From contig OW121742.1 of NCBI GenBank assembly GCA_933228675.1, positions 33,708,718 to 33,772,717 of the forward strand: a stretch of 64,000 nucleotides of DNA. Direction: 5' to 3'. The notes beneath the pieces are model-generated. The model was not told where the DNA came from, made no database searches, and worked only from the letters and a program-made list of their open reading frames with translations. The stretch's first letter is position 1; every line of letters starts with the position of its first letter. This document shows positions 22,908-34,100 of the stretch, in pieces. This DNA comes from Stomorhina lunata. Its lineage: Eukaryota; Arthropoda; Insecta; Diptera; Rhiniidae. Both the position numbers and the translations under genes were made by a program.

Positions 22908-24848
22908 TGTAGTCGATAATCTGAGCTTTTACTTATGGTATATAAACACGGGTCGATAGAGTTGCCGTTTTTTAATTTTTTTACTAAAATAGGTATTTTT
23001 TTCAATGTGTAGTTCTAACGTTTTAAAAAGAAAAATTTTTCTACTCCATTTTTTTTAATATTTTTATAAACAATTTTTCTAAAGAAAAATTTTATCAACA
23101 ATATTTTATAGAAAATTTTTCTGTAGAAAATTACTTTTTTTTGAAAAATGCTTCTTCACAAAATTTTTCTATCAAAAATTTCTATAAAGAAAATTTTTTT
23201 ATCAAAAAAATTTCTATAGAAAATTTTTGTATCAAAAATGTTTCTATAAATAATTTTTCTATCAAAAATTTCCATACAGAAAATATTTCTATCAAAAATT
23301 TCTCTACAGAAAATTTTTTATCAAAAATATTTCTAGAGAAAACTTTTATCGAAAATTTTTCTATAGAGAATTGTTTTATCAAAAAATTTTCTATACAAAA
23401 TTTTTTTTATCAAACATTTTTCTATACAAAATTTTTTCATTAAAAATTTTTCTATACAAAATTTTTTATCAAAAATTTTACTATAGAAAATATTTTTTTT
23501 CGAAATTTTTTCTATAGAAAATTTTTTTTTCAAATATTTTTCTATAGAAAATTGTTTTATCAAAAATTTTTCTGTACAAAATTTTTTTATTAAAAACTTT
23601 TCTATAGAAAATTTTTTTATCAAAAATTTTTCTATAGAAATTTTTTTATCAAAAATTTTTCTATATTTTTTATCAAATATTTTTCTATAAAAATTTTTTT
23701 CTATAGAAAATTTTTGTATCAAAAAGTTGTGTATAGAAATTTTTCTTACAAAAATTTTATTTATAGAAAATTTTTTTACAAAAATTTTTCTATAGAAAAT
23801 TTTTTAACAAAAAGTTTTCTATAGAAAATTTTTTTTATCAATAATTTTTCTCTAGAAAATTTTTTTATCAAAAATTTTTCTATATAGAAAATATTTTTTT
23901 CAAAATTTTTTCTGTATAGAAAATTTTGTTATCAAAAATTTTTCTATAGAAAAAAATTTTCTATAGAAAACTTTTTTATCAAAAATTTTTCTATAGAAAA
24001 CTTTTTTATCAAAAATTTTTCTATAGAAAACTTTTTTATCAAAAATTTTTCTATCGAAAACTTTTTTATCAAAAATTTTTCTGTAGAGAATTATTTTATC
24101 AAAAATTTTTCTGTACAAAAATTTTTACAAAAATTTTTTTTATCAATAATTTTTCTCTAGAAAATTTTTTTATCAAAAATTTTTCTATACAATTTTTTTT
24201 ATCAAAAATTTTTCTATAGAAAATTTTTTTATCAAAAATTTTTCTGTAGAAAACTTTTTTATTTTTCTATATTTTTATCAAAAATTTTTCTATATTTTTA
24301 TCAAATATTTTTCTATAAAATTTTTTTTTATCAAAATTTTTTCTACAGAAAATTTTTTTATCAAAAAGTTTTGTATAGAAAATTTTCTTACAAAAAATTT
24401 TTTCGTAGAAAATTTTTTTACAAAAATTTTTCTATATAAAATTTTTTTATCAATAATTTTTCTATAGAAAATTTTTTTATCAAAAATTTTTCTATATAGA
24501 AAATTTTTTTATCAAAAATTTTTGTTAAAAAAATTTTCCATAGAAAAATTTTTGTTAAGAAAATTTTCTTTAAAAAAAATTTTTGTTAAAAAAATTTTCT
24601 TTAAAAAAAATTTTTGTTAAAAAAATTTTCTATAGAAAAATTTTTGTTAAAAAAATTTTCTATAGAAAAATTTTTGTGAAAAAAATTTTCTATAGAAAAA
24701 TTTTTGTTAAAAAAATTTTCTATAGAAAAATTTTTTTAAAAAAATTTTCTATAGAAAAATTTTTTTAAATAAATTTTCTATAGAAAAATTTTTTTTAAAA
24801 ATATTAAAAAAAAAATGGAGTAGAAAACTTTTTTTTTAACGTTAGAAT
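22908..24848 (+). mobile_element. Array-armed foldback element, copy 1
   Basis: Inverted ends of about 55 bp: left 23012-23068 (TTCTAACGTTTTAAAAAG ... TACTCCATTTTTTTTAATA), right 24797-24848 (TATTAAAAAAAAAATGGAGTA ending TTTAACGTTAGAA). Between them lies tandem array. From 23070 to about 24510 units read TTTTTTTATCAAAAA then TTTTTCTATAGAAAA. From about 24510 to 24796 units read GTTAAAAAAATTTTC then TATAGAAAAATTTTT, which is the opposite orientation. So the arms are inverted arrays of unequal length. The leader from 22936 (ACGGGTCG ... AAAATAGGTATTTTTTTCAA) is shared with the copy at 52755. No coding capacity. The architecture matches known foldback/Tetris-like elements. Confidence 0.75.
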
Positions 24849-24985
24849 CGGCACCAACCAACTCTTTTAACATCCAAATTCCAACTGAGTCATTTTAATA
24901 CTCATTTTCGCGAGATATTTTAATGATCGTGGTATTTACGAAAATTAAAAAATTCATCGGCTGCTGGTGGTATGGGTTGCCTACT
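24849..24985 (+). repeat. Flanking segment shared with 53975-54118
   Basis: Sequence from CACCAACCAACTC through AATGATCGTGGTATTTAC and CTGGTGGTATGGG to GCCTACTC also follows the related element at 52755-53780. So it either belongs to the same mobile unit or marks a duplicated landing region. Confidence 0.7.
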
Positions 24986-25330
24986 CCTGGTCATAACTTT
25001 TAAAAACAAGATTTGTGCTCGATTCGATTAGGGTGGGTACGTATGGAATTTTAAAAAATTATGACTATAAATTGAAGTGGAAGAAAAAAACTAACAAAGA
25101 GAGAAATGTAGCCCTTACAGAGCCGTGAATACCGATATATAAAGTGTTACGATCGCACTAAAGATGGCGACACATTTAGCAAAATACAAAAAGGGCATTA
25201 TTTGTAGGCGTGGTAAAAAAATAAAACAATTTTTTAGAATTATTGAGAATAATTTATTCTAACATTATCTTCAATTCTAGGTTGTGATTGACCCAACTTT
25301 TCTTCGGACCACTCTAGGGTACAGCTAGTA
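24986..25330 (+). mobile_element. Foldback element, truncated copy (one arm)
   Basis: Matches the spacer and right arm of the palindromic element at 58054-58577: GGTCATAACTTTTAAAAA, then GATTAGGGTGGG, AAATTATGACTATAAATTGA, AGCCCTTACAGAGCC, AGTGTTACGATCG, ACTAAAGATGGCG, TTTGTAGGCGTGG, ending near TTCTAGGTTGTGATTGACC. Only the innermost 17 bp of the left arm remain, so it has lost nearly a whole arm. Confidence 0.75.
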
Positions 25331-25461
25331 TTTATTTAAAATTTTCGACAACTAATTTTTTTATCGAAAATTTTCTATGATTATAAAAAAATTCAAAACT
25401 TTATACATTTACCAACAATTTTTAAGATTACAATGGTTAACACCAAAAGTTACAAGCGTGA

Positions 25462-25562
25462 GGGTGATGTGGCTTAGTCGGCTACTGAGCATTACATATC
25501 ATATTCAGCCAGGGTTCGAGCCCCAGTCACCGCTAACATCAATTTCTGTAATTATCAATTTA
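25462..25562 (+). repeat. tRNA-derived SINE, copy 1
   Basis: Has an A box TGGCTTAGTCGG (25470-25481) and a B box GGTTCGAGCCC (25513-25523), spaced close to tRNA distance. GGTGA and TCACC can form part of an acceptor-like stem. It is followed by the tail AACATCAATTTCTGTAATTA and TCAATTT. The stems are too imperfect for a working tRNA, and the same tail follows the B-box region at 32080-32178 and 46880-46933, so this is a SINE family. Confidence 0.75.
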
Positions 25563-26228
25563 TATTAAAATTATTAATTAAGATAGTCTTACTACTATTT
25601 TTTAAAAATAAACTGGAGCCCTATTTAAGAACTAATATTTGTGTTCACTTTTGTAAAACATAAAACATTTATTGATTTTCAAATAATTGTTCTCTAGACT
25701 AAACATAATTATTAGTAAATTTGCTTTTAGCCAAATAAATAAAATCTGACCAAAAACAACTTGTTAAAGCAATTGCGGTCAATGAATCGATAAACTTCTG
25801 TACGGCACCTGAGGCACCCACCCACTAGCTCAACTCTAGCAGACGGACGTCAATAGCCTTTAGAGGAGCTGTATCATTTCGCCACAAATTTCAAAATTTG
25901 TAAATAAATTTTTATTTAATTATGACGTTATTTATTACTAATTAAATGAATTAATTTGTCTACTCAAATGTAAATGAACTTCAAATAATTGTTCTATGGA
26001 AGAGATGTATCATGTTAAAGTACTTTTTTGTGATATATTTTTTGCTAATTATAATTAATTTGAATTGAATGAAAATGAGTAAAAAAATATAAAACAAAAA
26101 CTGGACAATACTTGAAAATAAAATGTGAATAAAAAAAAAACAAGAGAATAATGACCATAAATTTATGGTCGACCAAATGAAAACACACAACTCAACAGCT
26201 CACAGTCCATGATTAATTGTTTCAAAGG
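25563..26228. other. AT-rich non-coding stretch
   Basis: No gene or RNA seen. 'TCAAATAATTGTTCT' occurs at both about 25679 and 25981, a short direct repeat. The minus-strand open frame at 25981-26190 has no recognisable domain. Confidence 0.4.
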
Positions 26229-26231
26229 TTG

Positions 26232-26363
26232 CACAGTGGGGTGAAACTTAAAAAGTCAAAATCTTTAAAGAAGTAAGCTCAAGATTTTAGATTATTGCCA
26301 TGGATCCAAAAAGCTAGCAAAAAAGATGTAGAGTAACATTGTTATCAAAATAACCCACTGTGC
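26232..26363. mobile_element. MITE with GCACAGTGGG ends, 132 bp
   Basis: GCACAGTGGGGT (26232-26243) and AACCCACTGTGC (26352-26363) are inverted ends around a non-coding core. A related left end lies at 9180. Typical of small non-autonomous DNA transposons; superfamily not determined. Confidence 0.65.
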
Positions 26364-26929
26364 CTTATACATTTTCTGTACACGTTTTGGCAACCAAGGA
26401 GTCCTTTTTGTTTCCTCCACATTATGATAATATTAATTTTTGTTTGATTTCGTTTTTTTTTTGTTTCAATTGTTCTTTAATGTTAAATAGTTCATTACTT
26501 ACAATAAATTTTATTGCAAATTTTTAATATTGTTTAAATAACATTTTTATGAAATAATAAAAATGAAATTATTTAAATAAATTGCCATATAAATTATTCA
26601 AGTATTTGTAATTGATTGTTGGAAATAACCAAATTGCCGGCCGGTTGAAAGAAAAAAAGAATCGTTTATTTTATTTATATTTTTTATTGAATTTAATTAG
26701 TTATATTGTAATTGTTTTAAATAAATTATTGTTGCTATATTTCATATTAATCTCTTTGTCTGCCATTTTTAAACCGTGAACTTCATGTAATAATTGTGAC
26801 GTTGTTATCTGCGAGGGTATCAGAATGTTATAATATTTAAAGATGCATCACAAAAATTTCATAAATTTTTATATTAAATGAAAAAATAGGGTCAAATCGT
26901 CGAAATCGATATCGCTTCTAATGTCAGAT
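26364..26929. other. AT-rich non-coding stretch before the large array
   Basis: Nothing recognised. It ends in GGGTCAAATCGTCGAAATCG, TATCGCTTC and TGTCAGATATT, then the array starts abruptly. Confidence 0.4.
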
Positions 26930-29900
26930 ATTTCTATAGAAAAATTTTTGGTAAAAAAATTTTTCTATAGAAAAATTTTCGGTAAAAAAATTTTTCTATA
27001 GAAAAATTTTCGGTAAAAAAATTTTTCTATAGAAAAATTTTCGGTAAAAAAATTTTTCTATAGAAAAATTTTCGGTAAAAAAATTTTTCTATAGAAAAAT
27101 TTTCGGTAAAAAAATTTTTCTATTGAAAAATTTTCGGTAAAAAAATTTTTCTATATAAAAATTTTCGGTAAAAAAATTTTTCTATTGAAAAATTTTCGGT
27201 AAAAAAATTTTTCTATAGAAAAATTTTCGGTAAAAAAATTTTTCTATAGAAAAATTTTCGGTAAAAAAATTTTTCTATAGAAAAATTTTCGGTAAAAAAA
27301 TTTTTCTATAGAAAAATTTTCGGTAAAAAAATTTTTCTATAGAAAAATTTTTCTATTGAAAAATTTTCGGTAAAAAAATTTTTCTATAGAAAAATTTTCG
27401 GTAAAAAAATTTTTCTATTGAAAAATTTTCGGTAAAAAAATTTTTCTATAGAAAAATTTTCGGTAAAAAAATTTTTCTATAGAAAAATTTTCGGTAAAAA
27501 AAATTTTCTATAGAAAAATTTTCGGTAAAAAAAATTTTGTATAGAAAAATTTTCGGTAAAAAAATTTTTCTATAGAAAAATTTTCGGTAAAAAAAATTTT
27601 CTATAGAAAAATTTTCGGTAAAAAAATTTTTCTATAGAAAAATTTTCGGTAAAAAAATTTTTCTATAGAAAAATTTTCGGTAAAAAAATTTTTCTATGGA
27701 AAAATTGTCGTTAAAAATTTTTCTATAGAAAAATTTTCGGTTAAAAAATTTTTCTATAGAAAAATTTTCGGTAAAAAAATTTTTCTATAGAAAAATTTTC
27801 GGTAAAAAAATTTTTCTATAGAAAAATTTTCGGTAAAAAAATTTTTCTATAGAAAAATTTTCGGTAAAAAAATTTTTCTATAGAAAAATTTTCGGTAAAA
27901 AAATTTTTCTATAGAAAAATTTTCGGTAAAAAAATTTTTCTATAGAAAAATTTTCGGTAAAAAAATTTTTCTATAGAAAAATTTTCGGTAAAAAAATTTT
28001 TCTATAGAAAAATTTTCGGTAAAAAAATTTTTCTATAGAAAAATTTTCGGTAAAAAAATTTTTCTATAGAAAAATTTTCGGTAAAAAAATTTTTCTATAG
28101 AAAAATTTTCGGTAAAAAAATTTTTCTATAGAAAAATTTTCGGTAAAAAAATTTTTCTATAGAAAAATTTTCGGTAAAAAAATTTTTCTATAGAAAAATT
28201 TTCGGTAAAAAAATTTTTCTATAGAAAAATTTTCGGTAAAAAAAGTTTTCTATAGAAAAATTTTCGGTAAAAAAATTTTTCTATAGAAAAATTTTCGGTA
28301 AAAAAATTTTTCTATAGAAAAATTTTCGGTAAAAAAATTTTTCTATAGAAAAATTTTCGGTAAAAAAATTTTTCTATAGAAAAATTTTCGGTAAAAAAAT
28401 TTTTCTATAGAAAAATTTTCGGTGAAAAAATTTTTCTATAGAAAAATTTTCGGTGAAAAAATTTTTCTATAGAAAAATTTTCGGTGAAAAAATGTTTCTA
28501 TAGAAAAATTTTCGGTAAAAAAATTTTTCTATAGAAAAATTTTCGGTAAAAAAATTTTTCTATAGAAAAATTTTCGGTAAAAAAATTTTTCTATAGAAAA
28601 ATTTTCGGTAAAAAAATTTTTCTATTGAAAAATTTTCGGTAAAAAAATTTTTCTATAGAAAAATTTTCGGTAAAAAAATTTTTCTATAGAAAAATTTTCG
28701 GTAAAAAAATTTTTCTCTAGAAAAATTTTCGGTAAAAAAATTTTTCTATAGAAAAATTTTCGGTAAAAAAATTTTTCTATAGAAAAATTTTCGGTAAAAA
28801 ATTTTTCTATAGAAAAATTTTCGGTAAAAAAATTTTTCTATAGAAAAATTTTCGGTAAAAAAATTTTTCTATAGAAAAATTTTCGGTAAAAAAATTTTTC
28901 TATAGAAAAATTTTCGGTAAAAAAATTTTTCTATAGAAAAATTTTCGGTAAAAAAATTTTTCTATAGAAAAATTTTCGGTAAAAAAATTTTTCTATAGAA
29001 AAATTTTCGGTAAAAAAATTTTTCTATAGAAAAATTTTCGGTAAAAAAATTTTTCTATAGAAAAATTTTCGGTAAAAAAATTTTTCTATAGAAAAATTTT
29101 CGGTAAAAAAATTTTTCTATAGAAAAATTTTCGGTGAAAAAATTTTTCTATAGAAAAATTTTCGGTGAAAAAATTTTTCTATAGAAAAATTTTCGGTGAA
29201 AAAATTTTTCTATAGAAAAATTTTCGGTGAAAAAATTTTTCTATAGAAAAATTTTCGGTGAAAAAATTTTTCTATAGAAAAATTTTCGGTGAAAAAATTT
29301 TTCTATAGAAAAATTTTCGGTGAAAAAATTTTTCTATAGAAAAATTTTCGGTGAAAAAATTTTTCTATAGAAAAATTTTCGGTGAAAAAATTTTTCTATA
29401 GAAAAATTTTCGGTGAAAAAATTTTTCTATAGAAAAATTTTCGGTGAAAAAATTTTTCTATAGAAAAATTTTCGGTGAAAAAATTTTTCTATAGAAAAAT
29501 TTTCGGTGAAAAAATTTTTCTATAGAAAAATTTTCGGTGAAAAAATTTTTCTATAGAAAAATTTTCGGTGAAAAAATTTTTCTATAGAAAAATTTTCGGT
29601 GAAAAAATTTTTCTATAGAAAAATTTTCGGTGAAAAAATTTTTCTATAGAAAAATTTTCGGTGAAAAAATTTTTCTATAGAAAAATTTTCGGTGAAAAAA
29701 TTTTTCTATAGAAAAATTTTCGGTGAAAAAATTTTTCTATAGAAAAATTTTCGGTGAAAAAATTTTTCTATAGAAAAATTTTCGGTGAAAAAATTTTTCT
29801 ATAGAAAAATTTTCGGTGAAAAAATTTTTCTATAGAAAAATTTTCGGTGAAAAAATTTTTCTATAGAAAAATTTTCGGTGAAAAAATTTTTCTATAGAAA

Positions 29901-31785
29901 AATTTTCGGTGAAAAAATTTTTCTATAGAAAAATTTTCGGTGAAAAAATTTTTCTATAGAAAAATTTTCGGTGAAAAAATTTTTCTATAGAAAAATTTTC
30001 GGTAAAAAAATTTTTCTATAGAAAAATTTTCGGTAAAAAAATTTTTCTATAGAAAAATTTTCGGTAAAAAAATTTTTCTATAGAAAAATTTTCGGTAAAA
30101 AAATTTTTCTATAAAAAAATTTTCGGTAAACAAATTTTTCTATAGAAAAATTTTCGGTAAAAAAATTTTTCTATAGAAAAATTTTCGGTAAAAAAATTTT
30201 TCTATAGAAAAATTTTCGGTAAAAAAATTTTTCTATAGAAAAATTTTCGGTAAAAAAATTTTTCTATAGAAAAATTTTCGGTAAAAAAATTTTTCTATAG
30301 AAAAATTTTCGGTAAAAAAATTTTTCTATAGAAAAATTTTCGGTAAAAAAATTTTTCTATAGAAAAATTTTCGGTAAAAAAATTTTTCTATAGAAAAATT
30401 TTCGGTAAAAAAATTTTTCTATAGAAAAATTTTCGGTAAAAAAATTTTTCTATAGAAAAATTTTCGGTAAAAAAATTTTTCTATAGAAAAATTTTCGGTA
30501 AAAAAATTTTTCTATAGAAAAATTTTCGGTAAAAAAATTTTTCTATAGAAAAATTTTCGGTAAAAAAATTTTTCTATAGAAAAATTTTCGGTAAAAAAAT
30601 TTTTCTATAGAAAAATTTTCGGTAAAAAAATTTTTCTATAGAAAAATTTTCGGTAAAAAAATTTTTCTATAGAAAAATTTTCGGTAAAAAAATTTTTCTA
30701 TAGAAAAATTTTCGGTAAAAAAATTTTTCTATAGAAAAATTTTCGGTAAAAAAATTTTTCTATAGAAAAATTTTCGGTAAAAAAATTTTTCTATCGAAAA
30801 ATTTTCGGTAAACAATTTTTTCTATAGAAAAATTTTCGTTAAAAAAATTTTTCTATAGAAAAATTTTCGTTAAAAAAAATTTTTCTATAGAAAAATTTTC
30901 GTTAAAAAAATTGTTCTATAGAAAAATTTTCGTTAAAAAAATTTTTTTATAGAAAAATTTTCGTTAAAAAAATTTTTCTATAGAAAAATTTTCGTTAAAA
31001 AAATTTTTCTACAGAAAAATTTTCGTTAAAAAAATTTTTCTATAGAAAAATTTTCGTTAAAAAAAATTTTCTATAGAAAAATTTTCGTTAAAAAAATTTT
31101 TCTATAGAAAAATTTTTGTTAAAAAAATGTTTCTATAGAAAAATATTAGTAAAAAAAATTTTCTATAGAAAAATTTTTGTTAAAAAATTTTCCTATAGAA
31201 AAATTTTCGTTAAAAAATTTTCCTATAGAAAAATTTTCGTTAAAAAATTTTTCTATTGCAAAATTTTCGTTAAAAAATTTTTCTATAGCAAAATTTTCGT
31301 TAAAAAATTTTTCTATGGAAAAATTGTCGTTAAAAAATTTTTCTATAGAAAATTTTTCGTTAAAAAAATTTTCTATAGAAAATTTTTCGTTAAAAAATTG
31401 TTTCTATAGAAAAATTTTCGTTAAAAAATTTTTCGTTAAAAAATTGTTTCTATAGAAAAATTTTCGTTAAAAAATTTTTCTGTAGAAAAATTTTCGTTAA
31501 AAAAATGTTTCTATAGAAAAATAGTAGTTAAAAAAATTTTCTATAGAAAAATTTTTGTTAAACAAATTTTTCTAAAGAAAAGTTTTCGTTAAAAAAAATT
31601 TTTCTATAGAAATATTTTCGTTAACAAAATTTTTCTAAAGAAAATTTTCGTTCAGAAATTAATTCTGTAGAAAAATTTTCGTTAAAAAATTTTTTCTATG
31701 GAATAATTTTTGTTAAAAAGAAAAATTCAATTCAAAATTTCTTTTTTTTTAGAAAAATTTTTGTAAAAGAATTTTTTCTTTACTA
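26930..31785. repeat. Large 31-bp satellite (family F4), about 150 units
   Basis: Head-to-tail array of a 31-bp unit, CGGTAAAAAAATTTTT then CTATAGAAAAATTTT. The centre is a perfect palindrome on CTATAG with AAAATTTTT/AAAAATTTT arms. Units from 27000 to 30780 are nearly identical. Variant GGTGAAAA forms discrete blocks (three units from 28422; about 28 units at 29132-29990), while from 30830 on CGTTAAA replaces CGGTAAA and decay increases. A few units carry CTATTG or indels. Lysine/phenylalanine-rich open frames at 31116-31455 are repeat read-through. Confidence 0.96.
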
Positions 31786-31852
31786 ACATTTGAGGCCCTA
31801 TGCTCCACTGGGAGTCAAGGATAATAGAAGGAAGAAGAAGAAAAAAAATATA
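31786..31852 (+). mobile_element. 3' end fragment of a LINE-like element, (GAA)n tail
   Basis: CCCTATGCTCCACTGGGAGT then CAAGGATAATAGAAG and a GAAGAAGAAG tail. The same text occurs at 57410-57452. Short 3' ends with a simple-repeat tail are typical of 5'-truncated LINE insertions in insects; the clade is not determined. It lies inside the decaying end of the large 31-bp array. Confidence 0.6.
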
Positions 31853-32060
31853 CGAAGAATTCGTTAAAAAAATTTTCTGTAGAAAATTTTTTGTTAAAAC
31901 AATTTTTCTATAGAAAATTTTTTATTAAAAAAATTTTTAGAAAAAATTTTTTTCTATAGAAAAATTTTCGTAAAAAAAATTTTTTATAGAAATATTTTTT
32001 TAACGAAAAAAAAAAAAATTAAACGAAAAATTATTTTTTTTTTTATAAAAATGGCTATCG
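31853..32060. repeat. Decayed continuation of the 31-bp array
   Basis: Degenerate CGTTAAAAAAATTTTCT and TATAGAAAATTTTTT units beyond the LINE-tail insertion, fading into poly(A)/poly(T) runs at 32000-32045. Confidence 0.75.
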
Positions 32061-32079
32061 CAGTTTATAAATTCCATAG

Positions 32080-32178
32080 AAATTGATAACAACAGAAATT
32101 TATATTTGCGGCGACTGGGGCTCGAACCCAAACTGACTATGATATGTTACAGACTATGATATGCACCTTCACCCCTGT
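32080..32178 (-). repeat. tRNA-derived SINE, copy 2
   Basis: On the minus strand: ACATATCATAGTCAGTTTGG, B box GGTTCGAGCCC, CAGTCGCCGC, then the tail AAATTTCTGTTGTTATCAATTTC. It matches copy 1 from ACATATCAT to the tail. The A-box part is degraded and CATATCATAGTC is duplicated. Its 3' tail points into the large 31-bp array. Confidence 0.75.
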
Positions 32179-33970
32179 ATTTTGTGGTGTTTGCCAGTGT
32201 AATCTTTAGAATTTTTTTTATAAATATAGGGAGTTTTTTAATTTTTTATAATATATATATTTATAATTTTCTATAAAAAAAAATTAAATTATAGAAATTT
32301 TTTTTATAAAATACAAAATTTTTGAAAATTTTATTTAAACATAGAAAATTGAAAATATATCGCAAATTTGCTAAAGAAAATCTTGAAATATTATATGCAG
32401 ACATAAAAAAAATTGAATAACATTGTGCGCCACGAATGTCTAAATTTTTATTTAAATTTTTTTCTATCATGCTATAGAAATTTTTGTAAACATTTTCAGT
32501 CTTCTCCGTTACTCTGGCCGGCTGGCGCTCGAAATTTGAACATTATACTCTCACCTATTAAAAATGTTTAATATCACTTTCATCTGTTGATCAGAGATTA
32601 CAGCTGATGTCTAGAATCTAGATATTCATATTCAGATGGATTTCGCTATTTTAGAAACTTATGGTTTAGACGAACTTAAATTCTAAAATTCTTATCAGTT
32701 ATATTTTAGCAGTTCGAGCGTGCGGTTGGGATCTTCTACTGGTAAATAAAAAGTGAAAAATTGTGAAAAAGTGAAAAAGATTTTAAAAAGTGAGAAATTT
32801 AAAAAATTGAAAAAAAAAATATGAAAAAAAGTAAAAAATCAAAAAAGAAGTGAAAAATAATACAAAAAGTGAATAAATAAATGGAAAAAGAAATTCGTTT
32901 ATAACTCGGTAGCTGCAGTATTCGTTTTTTTTTTTTGAGTTTAATTCAAGCTTTTAAATTAGAATGAAAATAAGTCAAAAGCAACAATAACAAAAAGCAA
33001 AGAATCAAATAAACTGAAATAATTTTTCATAATCATAATCAAGTGTCATTTAACTTCTGTGTAATTTAAACGCATTAAATGTAATAAAAACGATCGTTAT
33101 CTGCTCTGTTCTGCTCTTTCAACGCTCATCATCACATCTTCATGATCATCAGTATTTCGTGTCTTTTTCCTTAAAAAAAAAATTTTGAAAAAAATATGAA
33201 AAATTTTCATCGTTTTTATTGTGAACTTTTTTAATTTAGTTTTAAACTTCGAGCATTCAGAACGTGTCTATTTTGCGGTATTACTTAAAAAATATTATTT
33301 GTGAATAAATTTTGTAAATTTTTGAAATAAAGTGTGAGAAAATTTTTAAATTAAAAAAAAAATATATAAAATATTTTAAAACCATTTGAGAATTAAAAAA
33401 AGATATACAAACAAAATTTCTAAACAAAAAAAAATTCTATCAAAATTATTTAAAATTTTCAAAAAAAAATTCCTAATCATTTGAAAGAAATTTAAGTTTT
33501 TTTTAAAACTGTGTGAAGTTTTTAAGCAAATAAAAGCAGTTGTTACCAAACAAAAAAAAAATCCAAAAATAATTTTTAATAGCCAATATTAAGATAAATA
33601 AATAGAATGAAAAAATTAAATAAATATTTGATGAAAATATTTTAAAAAATGTGCCTTTTACAAAGAAATTTATATAAATTGAAATAACATTTTTTAAACG
33701 ACATTTTATTCATATGCCTTAAATAAATATGACATGAAAAATTTAATTATTAGTAAAAAACTTAAACAAAACAGTTCAAAAAAAATCTATAAAAATTAAA
33801 TACATTAATAGAAATTTAAACTCAAAATTCTATTCATAAATGTTTAATAAAAATTCTAGAACGTGACATATTTTGCTTTAAATTCCAATTTTTTTATTAT
33901 TTCTTAGCAAAAAAAGAAATTTTTCAACAAAAATAAAAGTAAAATTTTTATAATTTGAAAATTTGCTTAT
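32179..33970. other. AT-rich stretch with a GTGAAAAA-rich patch; possible untranslated exon material
   Basis: 32740-32890 is a degenerate GTGAAAAA repeat. 32700-32745 (TTAGCAGTTCGAGCGTGCGG ... CTGGTAAATA) and 33230-33540 have the look of fly 5' UTR sequence (Inr-like CAGTT, A-rich leader), but there is no coding exon or proof of transcription. The minus-strand open frame at 32261-32470 has no domain. Confidence 0.3.
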
Positions 33971-34040
33971 TATACCCTTCACCAATAGGTGAATGGGTAT
34001 TTTAAGTTTGTCACTCAGTTTGTAATTTTTTCATTATTCG

Positions 34041-34100
34041 CCTGTCGATTCTGAGTCTATCGGTATGGGGTCTAATACCAATAGACTCAGAATCGACAGG
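34041..34100. repeat. 60-bp near-perfect hairpin
   Basis: Arms of 26 bp (CCTGTCGATTCTGAGTCTAT plus CGGTAT, and its reverse complement) around an 8-nt loop GGGGTCTA. There is only one mismatch. It lies inside the dispersed element at 33971-36549. Confidence 0.9.

Noticed and set aside
23141..24768. Several Lys/Phe/Ile-rich open frames on both strands
   Set aside because: They read through tandem units and their peptides are simply the translated repeat. Both strands are open, and there is no start context or domain.
25462..25531. Functional tRNA gene
   Set aside because: A and B boxes are good, but the stems are imperfect and the unit recurs with a shared non-tRNA tail, so SINE is the better reading.
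26930..31785. CRISPR-like 31-bp repeat array
   Set aside because: The whole unit repeats with no unique spacers, so it is a satellite.
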